A stretch of 64,000 nt of DNA from an uncultured Clostridia bacterium (lineage in GTDB: Bacteria; Bacillota; Clostridia; UMGS1883), in assembly GCA_947626145.1 (NCBI GenBank), contig CANQRB010000003.1, forward strand, positions 1 through 64,000, in the 5' to 3' direction. Positions 1-7,561 of the stretch are shown here, piece by piece (within the stretch, counting starts at the first letter, position 1; every line of letters begins with the position of its first letter). Below the pieces are notes generated by a model. The model did not search any database. It saw only the letters and a program-made list of their open reading frames with translations, and had not been told where the DNA came from. Both the position numbers and the translations under genes were made by a program.

Positions 1-5
1 TAACA

Positions 6-3000
6 ATGAGAATCAAAAAAATTCTGTCTGTTGCCGTGGTCCTCGCCATGGTAATGGCAGTAGTGCCCGCGTTTGGAATCACCGCAAGCGCGGCGAAAGG
101 CGATGTCTCGGATGAGTTTCTTTTAAGTTACGCCAAATCTTTGAACGCCGATTTTGATGCAGTAAGAGACAAAAAAGTTAGTAATGCTTATAATACACCA
201 ATAGGAGACGTTTTCCCAGGATGGTCAGGCGGTAATGGTGGTAGTAACATTGGCGGCACCGACTATCTTATGTTAAACGTAAGCGGCAGTAATGATCCGT
301 ATATTCAGATTTATACCAGTACAGCAAGCGACAAAAATGGGATAAATGATAAAACTCAAACCATTACAACGCCTGCATATGGCCAGGGTGACGACTGGGT
401 GCTTATTAGCACAGTGTTAGAGAACAGCGCCAGATGGGGTGATGTGGCTATAATGAATGGCGAATCTTACGTTACTGCTTTCCGTTTTGGATCTGAAGCA
501 AGTTCAATATGCCCATATCACGGTCATAATGGTTGGGGTACCCCTTATAATGGCAGCAAGCTTGAGGGTAGTGATTGGAATGGCCCTGCTTTCACCTATT
601 CGTATACTGACTCTGCAAAGGTTCCCACCAATCTGAATGATAAGGATGGATATTCAGGAGTATACACTAATGGGAGATCTCGCATTGACATACTTATAAG
701 GAAGTCCGGGGACAATCAGTACAAGGCAATTTATTTTGTAAATGGAGTGGCAATTGTAACATTTACATATACCGGTACTTTTAATGGCATACAGAACATA
801 AAGATGAACCTTGGTTCATGGGGGGCACAATGGCAAAACCTTTGCTTAAAGAAAATAGCCATATATTCAGGCAAATTCCCCGCAAAGGTCACGTATAAGT
901 TGATGGACGATCAGGATGAGGTATATTCTTATGATGTACCTGCTACCGCAGGAGAAGAATACACCGCGAAAGCCGCTTTCAACTACTTCCCATGTGAAGA
1001 GAAGAATACCCTTTATAGGCTCGGCGAGATGACACCTACTACGCTTACTCCCAGCGTTGACGGAGAAAATGTAATTAAGGTTGCTCTGAGCAAAGAAAAA
1101 GATATTCTTGGTAAAAATCTTGTTACCAATGGCAGCTTTGAAGAACACCATAATATCGGCTTTGGTATAAAGGGCTGGTCTGGTGCAGATGGCGGTGCGG
1201 TTTCGGGCAATTCTTTTGATATTGTTCGTAACGGCAGCGACGGCGAATACGCCATTGTGGCTAAATCTAATGGGAACGCCCATGGTGAAACACTCGTAAA
1301 TAAAGTACCGGTGACCGCTCAAAGAGAGTATTATGCAGCAATTGACTGTGAAGGATTTATTGGCAGCGGCACACAGTATGCATGGTTCTCTCAGCTGGAC
1401 GGTACTGAAAATGCGGACGCCATAAAGAAAGGCGGCGATAGTGGCGGCATTAAGGATAGTGGAAAGTTGTTCGGTATGGACGGCACAACAATGAACACCC
1501 CCATGGGCCGTTACGAAAGAACCGAAGCACTTGCGACTGTAAAAGATGGAATGAAATACATCGCCTACACCGGTACTTATTATCAGGATTCCCACGCGGG
1601 AATTGATAATTTCATGGTTTATCAGGTGCTTACAGAAGGTGAGAAGGTTGCAGCCGTAAAATATACGGTTGATGGCAAGGTTGTAGCCTCTGACAAAGCC
1701 ATTTACACTGGCGCCGATCATGAATTTTCCGAATTTTATTATCGTGAGATGGGCGGCTCAACGCTTTACCATGCAGACGCAGTAAAAGTTGGAGGCAGCG
1801 ATGAGGGTAACTCTAAGACTATAGAGATGACCGCTGTTGAAAATAAATTTGAGCCTCTTAATGATCAACAGGTTGTTCTTGCCAAAAACACCGAAAAGAA
1901 AGATGCCGCATATAAGATTAACGGCACAAATATCATACCGAACGGCGACTTTTCTAAGGGCCTTGCCGGTTGGTATGACGGAACAGACTGTCCCGCTAAT
2001 CCGGAAAAATTTAAGGTTAATAGCGATGGAACCATTAATGTTACCGTTAGTGCGGGCGGCAACAATGAAACCGCTCTTTGGGGAGCGTGGCCTGTTGAAG
2101 CCGGTCAAACATACGTGTTTACTATGGAAAACGGTACTGATACCACAACCTATACCGATACGATAACCCTCACTAAAGAGTTAGGCCGTACTGAGCCGGA
2201 TGGTGGCGTCATCGTTGGCCTCACTAACCAAAAAACCTTACATGGCTTAGCTGGAGACGGGTTCCCCGAGGGCGTATCCTATACGGCCTTTACCGTACCC
2301 GATGGCTACAAATACCTTTCTATGTGGTTCAGATGGCACAATGTGGAGTCTTCTCTTGGCAAAATTGGCCTTTATAAAGCGGTCAAAGATCCTGACAGCG
2401 ATGCTACGGTTACGGTAAACTATAAAGTTGATGGCGACACTGTTAATACTGTTGAAAAGACTGTGCTTAACGGTGGCGAAATTAAATTTGACCGTTACGA
2501 GTATCGTAAAGGTAATAAATTATACTGTGCCGATGCGTTGGCATATACGGATGTTCAAACCGACGCAACGAAAAATATTATAATGGAAGCAGACGAATCT
2601 AAGATACTCACGACACGGGACGGTTTCTTTACGCCGAATTTGAACAGTAATGATAATTCCATCAATAATTATGAGTTGTATATCAACAAAGATAACGGCA
2701 ACTCTATTTGTCTGTATGGAGCAAGCGATGTTGACCCGTTCGGTTTAATTGCTAAGGCAACAGAAAAATTTACTGATGCTAAGGGGACGGCTACAATAAC
2801 CGACACTATGAGTAAAAAGACTCGCGTCGGTTATGTAGAGTTTGATGTTCCTGAAACATATGTTAAGGGCGACAAGGTGACGCTTACCCTCATTCCGTAT
2901 AAGTATGACGGAGCAGAGGGCTCCAGGGTAATAGCTGTACCCACTACTATTGATGTGACTGAAGATAAAAATATTGATGGTGCAAATGCAGATTTTAAGG

Positions 3001-3917
3001 CAATCGAAGAATATTACGCTTCCGACAAACTGCCTAAAGATGCCACTGAGCCTTTGACAATCGATGTTACCGGCGTTGAGGCACATGAAGGAAAAATAAA
3101 ATTCCTGCTGGTACTCCCCCACGGTATAGCTTGGTTTGTCAACGAGGAAAAAACTAACAAAGGTGGAGCCTATGAGGCAAAAACCGCTTATATTGAAATA
3201 CAGCCCCTTGACCGTCCTGATATGGTTACTCCCGAACTTGGATGGGATGGCGAGAACTTTGTAATCAATGTAAAGTACGGAACCAAAAAGGGCGATAAGA
3301 TTACAATTAACGGAGAACCTCAGGAGGCTGGTACAGATGGCATCACCATCGAAACCAAACTCACAAACAAGGTTTACACTGTTGCGGCAACTTTGAATGA
3401 CGTCGCTTGCAAAGAGGTAAAGACAAGCATCTACAGCCTTGTAGTTGACGAAATTTTGAAGGAGGAGGCCAATCCCAATCCTGACAAGATAAAGGCGGCC
3501 AGCGAGGTTATTTCCGCCGGTGGTATTTATCTGGATGGTGACAACCTTGATGCGACAACCGATAAAGTAATTGACTACGATAAGGCCCAGAGTACTGTCA
3601 CGATGAGCGATGCGGCGCAGGCCCTTAAAATAGGCTTCACTGTTGTGGACGGCGGAATTTATATTGGCAGTCAAGATAACGCGGCAGCTCCCAGCGGTAA
3701 TGGAGAAGGTGGCGTCTACAAGAAGATGACGATAAGCATTGAAAAAAACACTGTTACCTTTGACCCGAATGACGCCTATGAAGGTACTGTTGCTGTAGCC
3801 GCCGAGGCTATCACTTTGTCCCTTGACAGCGTAAATATCGAATTTGTAGAGACCCTCATCGAGGAACTTGAAGCCGAAGGCGCCGACGACGCTCAGGACT
3901 TCATTCCCGAACTGTAA
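6..3917 (+). CDS. large secreted modular surface protein, function unknown
   Basis: This is a 1303-residue exported protein. It opens with a classical Sec signal peptide (Lys/Arg n-region, hydrophobic core to about residue 25, likely cleavage after ASA near residue 29). The first 290 residues are Gly/Asn/Trp-rich and resemble a carbohydrate-binding or concanavalin-type beta-sandwich. Then come three copies of a roughly 70-residue domain, starting near residues 295, 550 and 800, each opening with a V-x-Y-x-V/L-D pattern and containing an L-Y-x-A-like stretch; this is reminiscent of MucBP/Ig-like spacers. Between them lie NGSF and NGDF motifs (near 373 and 645) typical of carbohydrate-binding modules. 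There is no sortase motif, SLH domain or catalytic motif. The start lies 6 bases into the window, so its promoter is not visible. A small peptide gene follows 19 bp downstream. Role in glycan binding is inference. Confidence 0.75.
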   Translation: MRIKKILSVAVVLAMVMAVVPAFGITASAAKGDVSDEFLLSYAKSLNADFDAVRDKKVSNAYNTPIGDVFPGWSGGNGGSNIGGTDYLMLNVSGSNDPYIQIYTSTASDKNGINDKTQTITTPAYGQGDDWVLISTVLENSARWGDVAIMNGESYVTAFRFGSEASSICPYHGHNGWGTPYNGSKLEGSDWNGPAFTYSYTDSAKVPTNLNDKDGYSGVYTNGRSRIDILIRKSGDNQYKAIYFVNGVAIVTFTYTGTFNGIQNIKMNLGSWGAQWQNLCLKKIAIYSGKFPAKVTYKLMDDQDEVYSYDVPATAGEEYTAKAAFNYFPCEEKNTLYRLGEMTPTTLTPSVDGENVIKVALSKEKDILGKNLVTNGSFEEHHNIGFGIKGWSGADGGAVSGNSFDIVRNGSDGEYAIVAKSNGNAHGETLVNKVPVTAQREYYAAIDCEGFIGSGTQYAWFSQLDGTENADAIKKGGDSGGIKDSGKLFGMDGTTMNTPMGRYERTEALATVKDGMKYIAYTGTYYQDSHAGIDNFMVYQVLTEGEKVAAVKYTVDGKVVASDKAIYTGADHEFSEFYYREMGGSTLYHADAVKVGGSDEGNSKTIEMTAVENKFEPLNDQQVVLAKNTEKKDAAYKINGTNIIPNGDFSKGLAGWYDGTDCPANPEKFKVNSDGTINVTVSAGGNNETALWGAWPVEAGQTYVFTMENGTDTTTYTDTITLTKELGRTEPDGGVIVGLTNQKTLHGLAGDGFPEGVSYTAFTVPDGYKYLSMWFRWHNVESSLGKIGLYKAVKDPDSDATVTVNYKVDGDTVNTVEKTVLNGGEIKFDRYEYRKGNKLYCADALAYTDVQTDATKNIIMEADESKILTTRDGFFTPNLNSNDNSINNYELYINKDNGNSICLYGASDVDPFGLIAKATEKFTDAKGTATITDTMSKKTRVGYVEFDVPETYVKGDKVTLTLIPYKYDGAEGSRVIAVPTTIDVTEDKNIDGANADFKAIEEYYASDKLPKDATEPLTIDVTGVEAHEGKIKFLLVLPHGIAWFVNEEKTNKGGAYEAKTAYIEIQPLDRPDMVTPELGWDGENFVINVKYGTKKGDKITINGEPQEAGTDGITIETKLTNKVYTVAATLNDVACKEVKTSIYSLVVDEILKEEANPNPDKIKAASEVISAGGIYLDGDNLDATTDKVIDYDKAQSTVTMSDAAQALKIGFTVVDGGIYIGSQDNAAAPSGNGEGGVYKKMTISIEKNTVTFDPNDAYEGTVAVAAEAITLSLDSVNIEFVETLIEELEAEGADDAQDFIPEL

Positions 3918-3936
3918 AAAGGAGGAATGATCAACA

Positions 3937-4104
3937 ATGAAAAAAGAATTTAAGGCCCCGATTGTCGAGGCTAAGGAGTTTACCGCCGAGAGCATTATGA
4001 TAGATGCTTTTGTTGGGAGTGAGGACAATACTCTCAGCAAAAAGTGGACTGACAGTGATCAGGATGCAGCAAACGCTTACAAAATCTGGAAAGGTTTAAA
4101 ATAA
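3937..4104 (+). CDS. 55-residue peptide, possible co-expressed small effector or RiPP-like precursor
   Basis: A 55-codon reading frame starts with ATG behind a strong ribosome-binding site (AAGGAGG, about 9 bp upstream), 19 bp after the stop of the large secreted protein and before a strong terminator, so the two genes probably share one mRNA. The product begins MKKEFKAPIVEAKEF. This Lys-Lys-aromatic-x-x-Pro pattern is common at the start of tiny proteins in gut Clostridia and in some peptide leaders. The second half is acidic and polar, has two Trp and no Cys, and lacks a signal peptide or membrane segment. No maturase, protease or exporter lies adjacent, so calling it a modified peptide is speculation. 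The translation signals and position make it a believable gene; the function is unknown. Confidence 0.6.
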   Translation: MKKEFKAPIVEAKEFTAESIMIDAFVGSEDNTLSKKWTDSDQDAANAYKIWKGLK

Positions 4105-4127
4105 GGTTTTAAACCTTTCCACACGAA

Positions 4128-4152
4128 GGGCCCGCATTGCGGGCCCTTTTTT
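4128..4152 (+). terminator. intrinsic terminator after the secreted protein/peptide pair
   Basis: A perfect 8-bp GC stem (GGGCCCGC/GCGGGCCC, loop ATT) is followed by six T, 23 bp after the stop of the 55-aa gene. Confidence 0.93.
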
Positions 4153-4183
4153 CGTGCGTTTTTTATGTTTTACACGGCGAAGT

Positions 4184-4248
4184 AACGCCGCACAGCGGCT
4201 ACACCTCATCAGTCGGCTTCGCCGACAGCTTCCCCTCGAGGGGAAGCC
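4184..4248. repeat. half copy of palindromic repeat family A
   Basis: Contains the AACGCCGCACAGCGGCTACA module, CACCTCATCAGTCGGC, a GTCGGC/GCCGAC hairpin and the terminal GCTTCCCCTCGAGGGGAAGC palindrome. It matches the right half of the copy at 59428-59581 almost base for base. Confidence 0.75.
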
Positions 4249-4728
4249 TTTTTCGTCTATCATTGTTACCATAAGACAGTGCAGGGAGTTTTGATTTATT
4301 ATTTCGTTTATCATTGCCGTCGTAAACGTTTGATGGCGGGCGCCCGATTGCCGCCCATACGGCGCCGAGGTTACATCACCGCCACACTAACGACAAATAA
4401 ATTTACCTCACAATTTATTCCTAATTCCTCATTCCTAATTTCCGTAAAGCGGCGCGCCGAGTCGTCGCGCCCTACCGGTTATTTTGTCGTTGTTGCTGTA
4501 AGACGGCACAGGGAGTTTTGATTTATAATTTCGTTTATCATTGTTGCCGTAAACGTTTGATTGCGGGCGCCCGATGAGCGCCCCTACGGCTTACACGCTT
4601 TGTAATTAGGAATGAGGAGTGAGGAATGAGGAATAAGGCGGGCATAGGTTTTATTTATCGTTTTTGCCGTAAGTTTTCACAGATGCGATAGAGACAATGT
4701 CAGGACAGTGACAATGACAAAATGAAAA

Positions 4729-4892
4729 GGCTTCCCCTTTGAGGGGAAGCTGTCAGCGCAAGCTGACTGATGAGGTGTAGGATGCGAAGCATCCGTTATA
4801 AATAAAATGTTAAATATACGGTATAAATAACGCCGCACAGCGGCTACACCTCATCCGGCACTTCGTGCCACCTTCCCCTCAAAGGGGAAGGC
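4729..4892. repeat. full copy of palindromic repeat family A
   Basis: A 164-bp imperfect palindrome. Both ends carry a CTTCCCCTTTGAGGGGAAG-type hairpin. Next inward are complementary GATGAGGTGTA and TACACCTCATC blocks, then GGATGCGAAGCATCC and GCCGCACAGCGGC mini-hairpins. The whole element could fold on itself as RNA or cruciform DNA. No coding capacity; MITE/REP-like by appearance. Confidence 0.8.
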
Positions 4893-5262
4893 TTTTTCGT
4901 CTGTCATTGTTACCTTAAATTTCATACAGCTACGGCGCCGAGGTTACATCACCGCCACACCAACGACAAATAAATTTACCTCACAATCTATTCCTCATTC
5001 CTAATTCCTAATTTTCGCAAGGCGGCGCGCCGAGGTCGTCGCGCCCTACGGGTTATTTTGTCGCTGTTGACGTAAGACGGCGCGCCACACCGATAAATTT
5101 GTCGTGGTTACCGTAAGGCGGTACAGGGAGTTTTGAATTATAATTTCGTCTATTGTTGCCGCCATAAACGTTTGATGGCAAGCGCCCGATGAGCGCCCCT
5201 ACTTGGTAATTAGGAATAAAGCGGCGCACCATACGGGTTATTTTGTCGTTGTTGCCGTAAGG

Positions 5263-5299
5263 CGAAAAATTCGCCGCTTTTTTCCAAAGCGGCGAATTT
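5263..5299 (-). terminator. intrinsic terminator of the adhE-kinase-hydrogenase operon
   Basis: A 14-bp stem AAATTCGCCGCTTT/AAAGCGGCGAATTT with a 5-nt loop, just downstream of the hydrogenase stop; on the minus strand it runs into T residues. Confidence 0.85.
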
Positions 5300-5311
5300 G
5301 TTTGTAAAAAT

Positions 5312-6748
5312 TTACTTCTCGGCACGCAGGCGCTCGGTGGCGTGATATATATTCTCCGCCTTGGCCTCGTGGCCGTACTTGTCAACCTCGCTGCGGTTTT
5401 TGTCGCCGTGGGTCAGACAGCCGGCCCCGCCGATGCAGCCGTCACGGCAGGCCATTCCCTCAATCAGATTATAGGGCAGGGCGTTTTTCCCGGCCCGCAT
5501 AAGGGCCATGCGGCACTCCTCAATACCGTTGGCCACAAGGGGCTTGTACTCAAAGCCCTCAAGGCCGTGCTCCTTTATGGCCTGACCCACCGCGTCCGCC
5601 ACTCCGCCGCTGCGGGCAAAGATGCGGCCGTAATAAGAGGCCGTGGAAAGGTCGCTGTCCTCCATGGACGAAATATCCAGATCGCGGCTGTCCAAAAGGG
5701 CCTGAAGCTCCTCAAAGGTCAGGACGCAGTCAACATATTGGGGTATGCGGTACTTGGCCTCGGCCTTTTTGGCGGTGCAGGGGCCGATGAACACCACCTT
5801 ACAGTCACGGTCACGATCCTTGAAATACTTGGCTATCTGGCCCATGGGCGAAAGATTGTGGGATATGTGGCCCACAAGGTCGGGGAACTGGTTGTATATG
5901 TAATCCACAAAGGCGGGACAGCAGCTTGTGGTCAGGAAGCCTTTGTCCGACTCCGCAAGCTCCTTGCTCTCAAGAAAGGCCGTCATATCGGCGCCCTGGG
6001 CCACCTCGTCAACGGAGAAGAAGCCCAGCGCCTTTATGCCGGAAATCACCTGCCCCAGACGGGCATAGGTGAACTGACCGGCGACGGAGGGGGCGACAAT
6101 GGCGTGCACCTTGTATTTGGTGTTGTCACAGCTGCCGCGCAAAAGATTGATGGCGTCCACGATGAAGCTTTTATCCATAATCGCGCCGAAGGGGCACATA
6201 TAGGAGCAGGCGCCGCAGACAATGCACTTGGAATTGTCGATAAGGGCCTTATCCTCCTCGTCCATGGTTATGGCGTCCACCTTACAGGCCTTGACGCAGG
6301 GGCGGCGGTGGTTGATGATGGCAGAATAGGCGCAGACATCGGCGCACTTGCCGCACTCGACGCACTTGTTTTTGTCAATGACGGCCCTGTGGCTCTTGTC
6401 GAAGCTGATGGCGTCGCGGCGGCAGGCGTCCTGACAGCGGTGGGCCAGACAGCCCCGACAGTTGTCGGTGACGCTGTAACCGCCCAGGGGGCACTCCTCG
6501 CAGGCGATTTTCAATACTTCCATAATGTTAAGGTTCTTGTCGTCGCCGCCCATGGCGATGTCGATGCGCTCGCCCACGATGGCCTTTTCCTTGTAAATGC
6601 AGCAGCGCATGGTGGCCTCTTTGCCGTCCACGATAATATCGGGTATTTCGGCGTGGGCGCGGTTGAGGCGATCCTCCCAGGCGTAGCGCGCCACCTCCCG
6701 AAGCACCCGATATTTCAGAAACTGCACTTGTGTGTCAAACTTTTTCAT
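5312..6748 (-). CDS. [FeFe] hydrogenase, monomeric, group-B-like
   Basis: A 478-residue iron-only hydrogenase that interconverts protons and H2, probably with ferredoxin as partner. Residues 83-196 are rich in four-Cys ferredoxin motifs (near 83-109, 129-151 and 175-185) that would hold [4Fe-4S] clusters relaying electrons. The H-cluster domain follows, with all three signatures: TTSCCPAF (273-280), GPCTAKKAE (322-330) and GMACRDGCIGGAG (431-443). The third deviates from the FMACPGGC of group A enzymes and fits the group B form known from Clostridia and Bacteroidetes. The start is an ATG behind GGAGGAGAAA. It is the last gene of a minus-strand run behind adhE and a kinase (27-bp gap), suggesting shared fermentative expression. 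Maturases HydE, HydF and HydG are not in the window. The subgroup assignment is by eye. Confidence 0.93.
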   Translation of the reverse strand: MKKFDTQVQFLKYRVLREVARYAWEDRLNRAHAEIPDIIVDGKEATMRCCIYKEKAIVGERIDIAMGGDDKNLNIMEVLKIACEECPLGGYSVTDNCRGCLAHRCQDACRRDAISFDKSHRAVIDKNKCVECGKCADVCAYSAIINHRRPCVKACKVDAITMDEEDKALIDNSKCIVCGACSYMCPFGAIMDKSFIVDAINLLRGSCDNTKYKVHAIVAPSVAGQFTYARLGQVISGIKALGFFSVDEVAQGADMTAFLESKELAESDKGFLTTSCCPAFVDYIYNQFPDLVGHISHNLSPMGQIAKYFKDRDRDCKVVFIGPCTAKKAEAKYRIPQYVDCVLTFEELQALLDSRDLDISSMEDSDLSTASYYGRIFARSGGVADAVGQAIKEHGLEGFEYKPLVANGIEECRMALMRAGKNALPYNLIEGMACRDGCIGGAGCLTHGDKNRSEVDKYGHEAKAENIYHATERLRAEK

Positions 6749-6775
6749 GATTTCTCCTCCCTGTTTTTTTATTTT

Positions 6776-7546
6776 TTATTCGTAGTCCACGACGTTCACC
6801 CACGAGAGCAGGAACTCCCGCTCCTCGGGCCTGCCCTTGACGCTTTGGGACGCCGCCACGATGGGCATCCACTTTTGAACGTACTGCTTGGCGGTGTCGC
6901 TCTTTTTGCAGAACAAATTCAGGTACTTTTCCGCCATCTCCCTATCGCCGGACAGGCAGAACAGCAGGTAGGTCCGGGCCGCGTCGGCGCTTGCGTTGCC
7001 CTGGGTCACGTGGGCCCAGTCGATGACATAAGGCGTGCCGTCCTCAGTGATTATCACGTTGGAGGGGTTGAAGTCACCGTGACATATCTTGATGTGCTTT
7101 GGCATACTCTCAAGCCGGGTGTGGAGCTCGTAACGGGTGGTGGCGTCAAGGTCGGTGGCTGAGATCTTGGCGTTCATTTTATCCTTAAGCTTGTTGAGAA
7201 TGGGACACTTTTTCGCATGGATTGAGAGCTGGAGATCCACGAAAAGCTCCAGATATTCGTCCTTTTTTTCGGGATTTTCCTCCATGAGCTTGGCAAGGGT
7301 CTTGCCCTTGATATAGCGGGTGATTATGGCCCAGTCCCCGTCCACACGGGTCACCGCCGCAAGGGTGGGGCAGTTGATGCCGGTGGTTTCGATCTTCGCC
7401 AGATTGAGGGCCTCGTTCAGGATTTCCGCCTTGGAAAAGCTGTCGTCAAAGACCTTGATTGACAGATTTTGCTTTTTATCCCAGTAGACCGTCTTGTGCG
7501 GCCGCCGGGCTATGACCTCGCTGAGGTCAAGATTATTCAGATCCAT
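6776..7546 (-). CDS. APH-family small-molecule kinase
   Basis: A 256-residue protein with the aminoglycoside phosphotransferase/choline kinase fold. Diagnostic are HGDFNPSN (156-163, the catalytic-loop Asp with the Mg-binding Asn) and the Mg-binding IDW (175-177) in the segment after it. The N-terminal half (about 15-90) matches the small nucleotide-binding lobe, with IITRYIKGKTL as the hinge. Such kinases phosphorylate hydroxyls on sugars, choline-like alcohols or aminoglycosides; the substrate cannot be read here. It lies 15 bp after adhE and 27 bp before the hydrogenase, so a metabolic role is more likely than drug resistance, though this is inference. A GGAGGAAAACGAAA sequence precedes the ATG. 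Confidence 0.85.
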   Translation of the reverse strand: MDLNNLDLSEVIARRPHKTVYWDKKQNLSIKVFDDSFSKAEILNEALNLAKIETTGINCPTLAAVTRVDGDWAIITRYIKGKTLAKLMEENPEKKDEYLELFVDLQLSIHAKKCPILNKLKDKMNAKISATDLDATTRYELHTRLESMPKHIKICHGDFNPSNVIITEDGTPYVIDWAHVTQGNASADAARTYLLFCLSGDREMAEKYLNLFCKKSDTAKQYVQKWMPIVAASQSVKGRPEEREFLLSWVNVVDYE

Positions 7547-7561
7547 TTTCGTTTTCCTCCT

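Larger units (their letters stand above)
4153..5262. repeat. gene-free composite repeat island
   Basis: This 1.1-kb stretch has no convincing gene. It is a mosaic of short motifs that recur in the window. One is a palindromic element built on CTTCCCCT...AGGGGAAG (4184-4248 and 4729-4892). A second is a GGCGCGCCG...GTCGTCGCGCCCTAC module followed by GGTTATTTTGTCGTTGTTG (near 4452, 5021, and degenerate at 5218; another copy near 22990). A third is AAACGTTTGATGGCGGGCGCCCGAT...GCCCCTACGG (near 4325, 4552 and 5165; relatives near 29665 and 57010). The fourth consists of runs of ATTCCTCATTCCTAATT or its complement (near 4417, 4600, 4988 and 5205; also 23047 and 29775). Short reading frames through it simply translate the repeats. 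It lies between a plus-strand and a minus-strand operon end. Confidence 0.75.

Noticed and set aside
2745-4040. 431-codon open frame antisense to the large exoprotein and the 55-aa gene
   Set aside because: It starts past the exoprotein end and mirrors it. There is no promoter or ribosome-binding site, and the plus-strand signal peptide and terminator favour the plus frame.
4279-4521. 80-codon frame in the repeat island
   Set aside because: It translates repeat modules; related repeat copies elsewhere are interrupted and in other frames.
6776-7546. Aminoglycoside resistance gene
   Set aside because: The fold matches, but the fermentation operon context and lack of mobile elements argue for a metabolic kinase.
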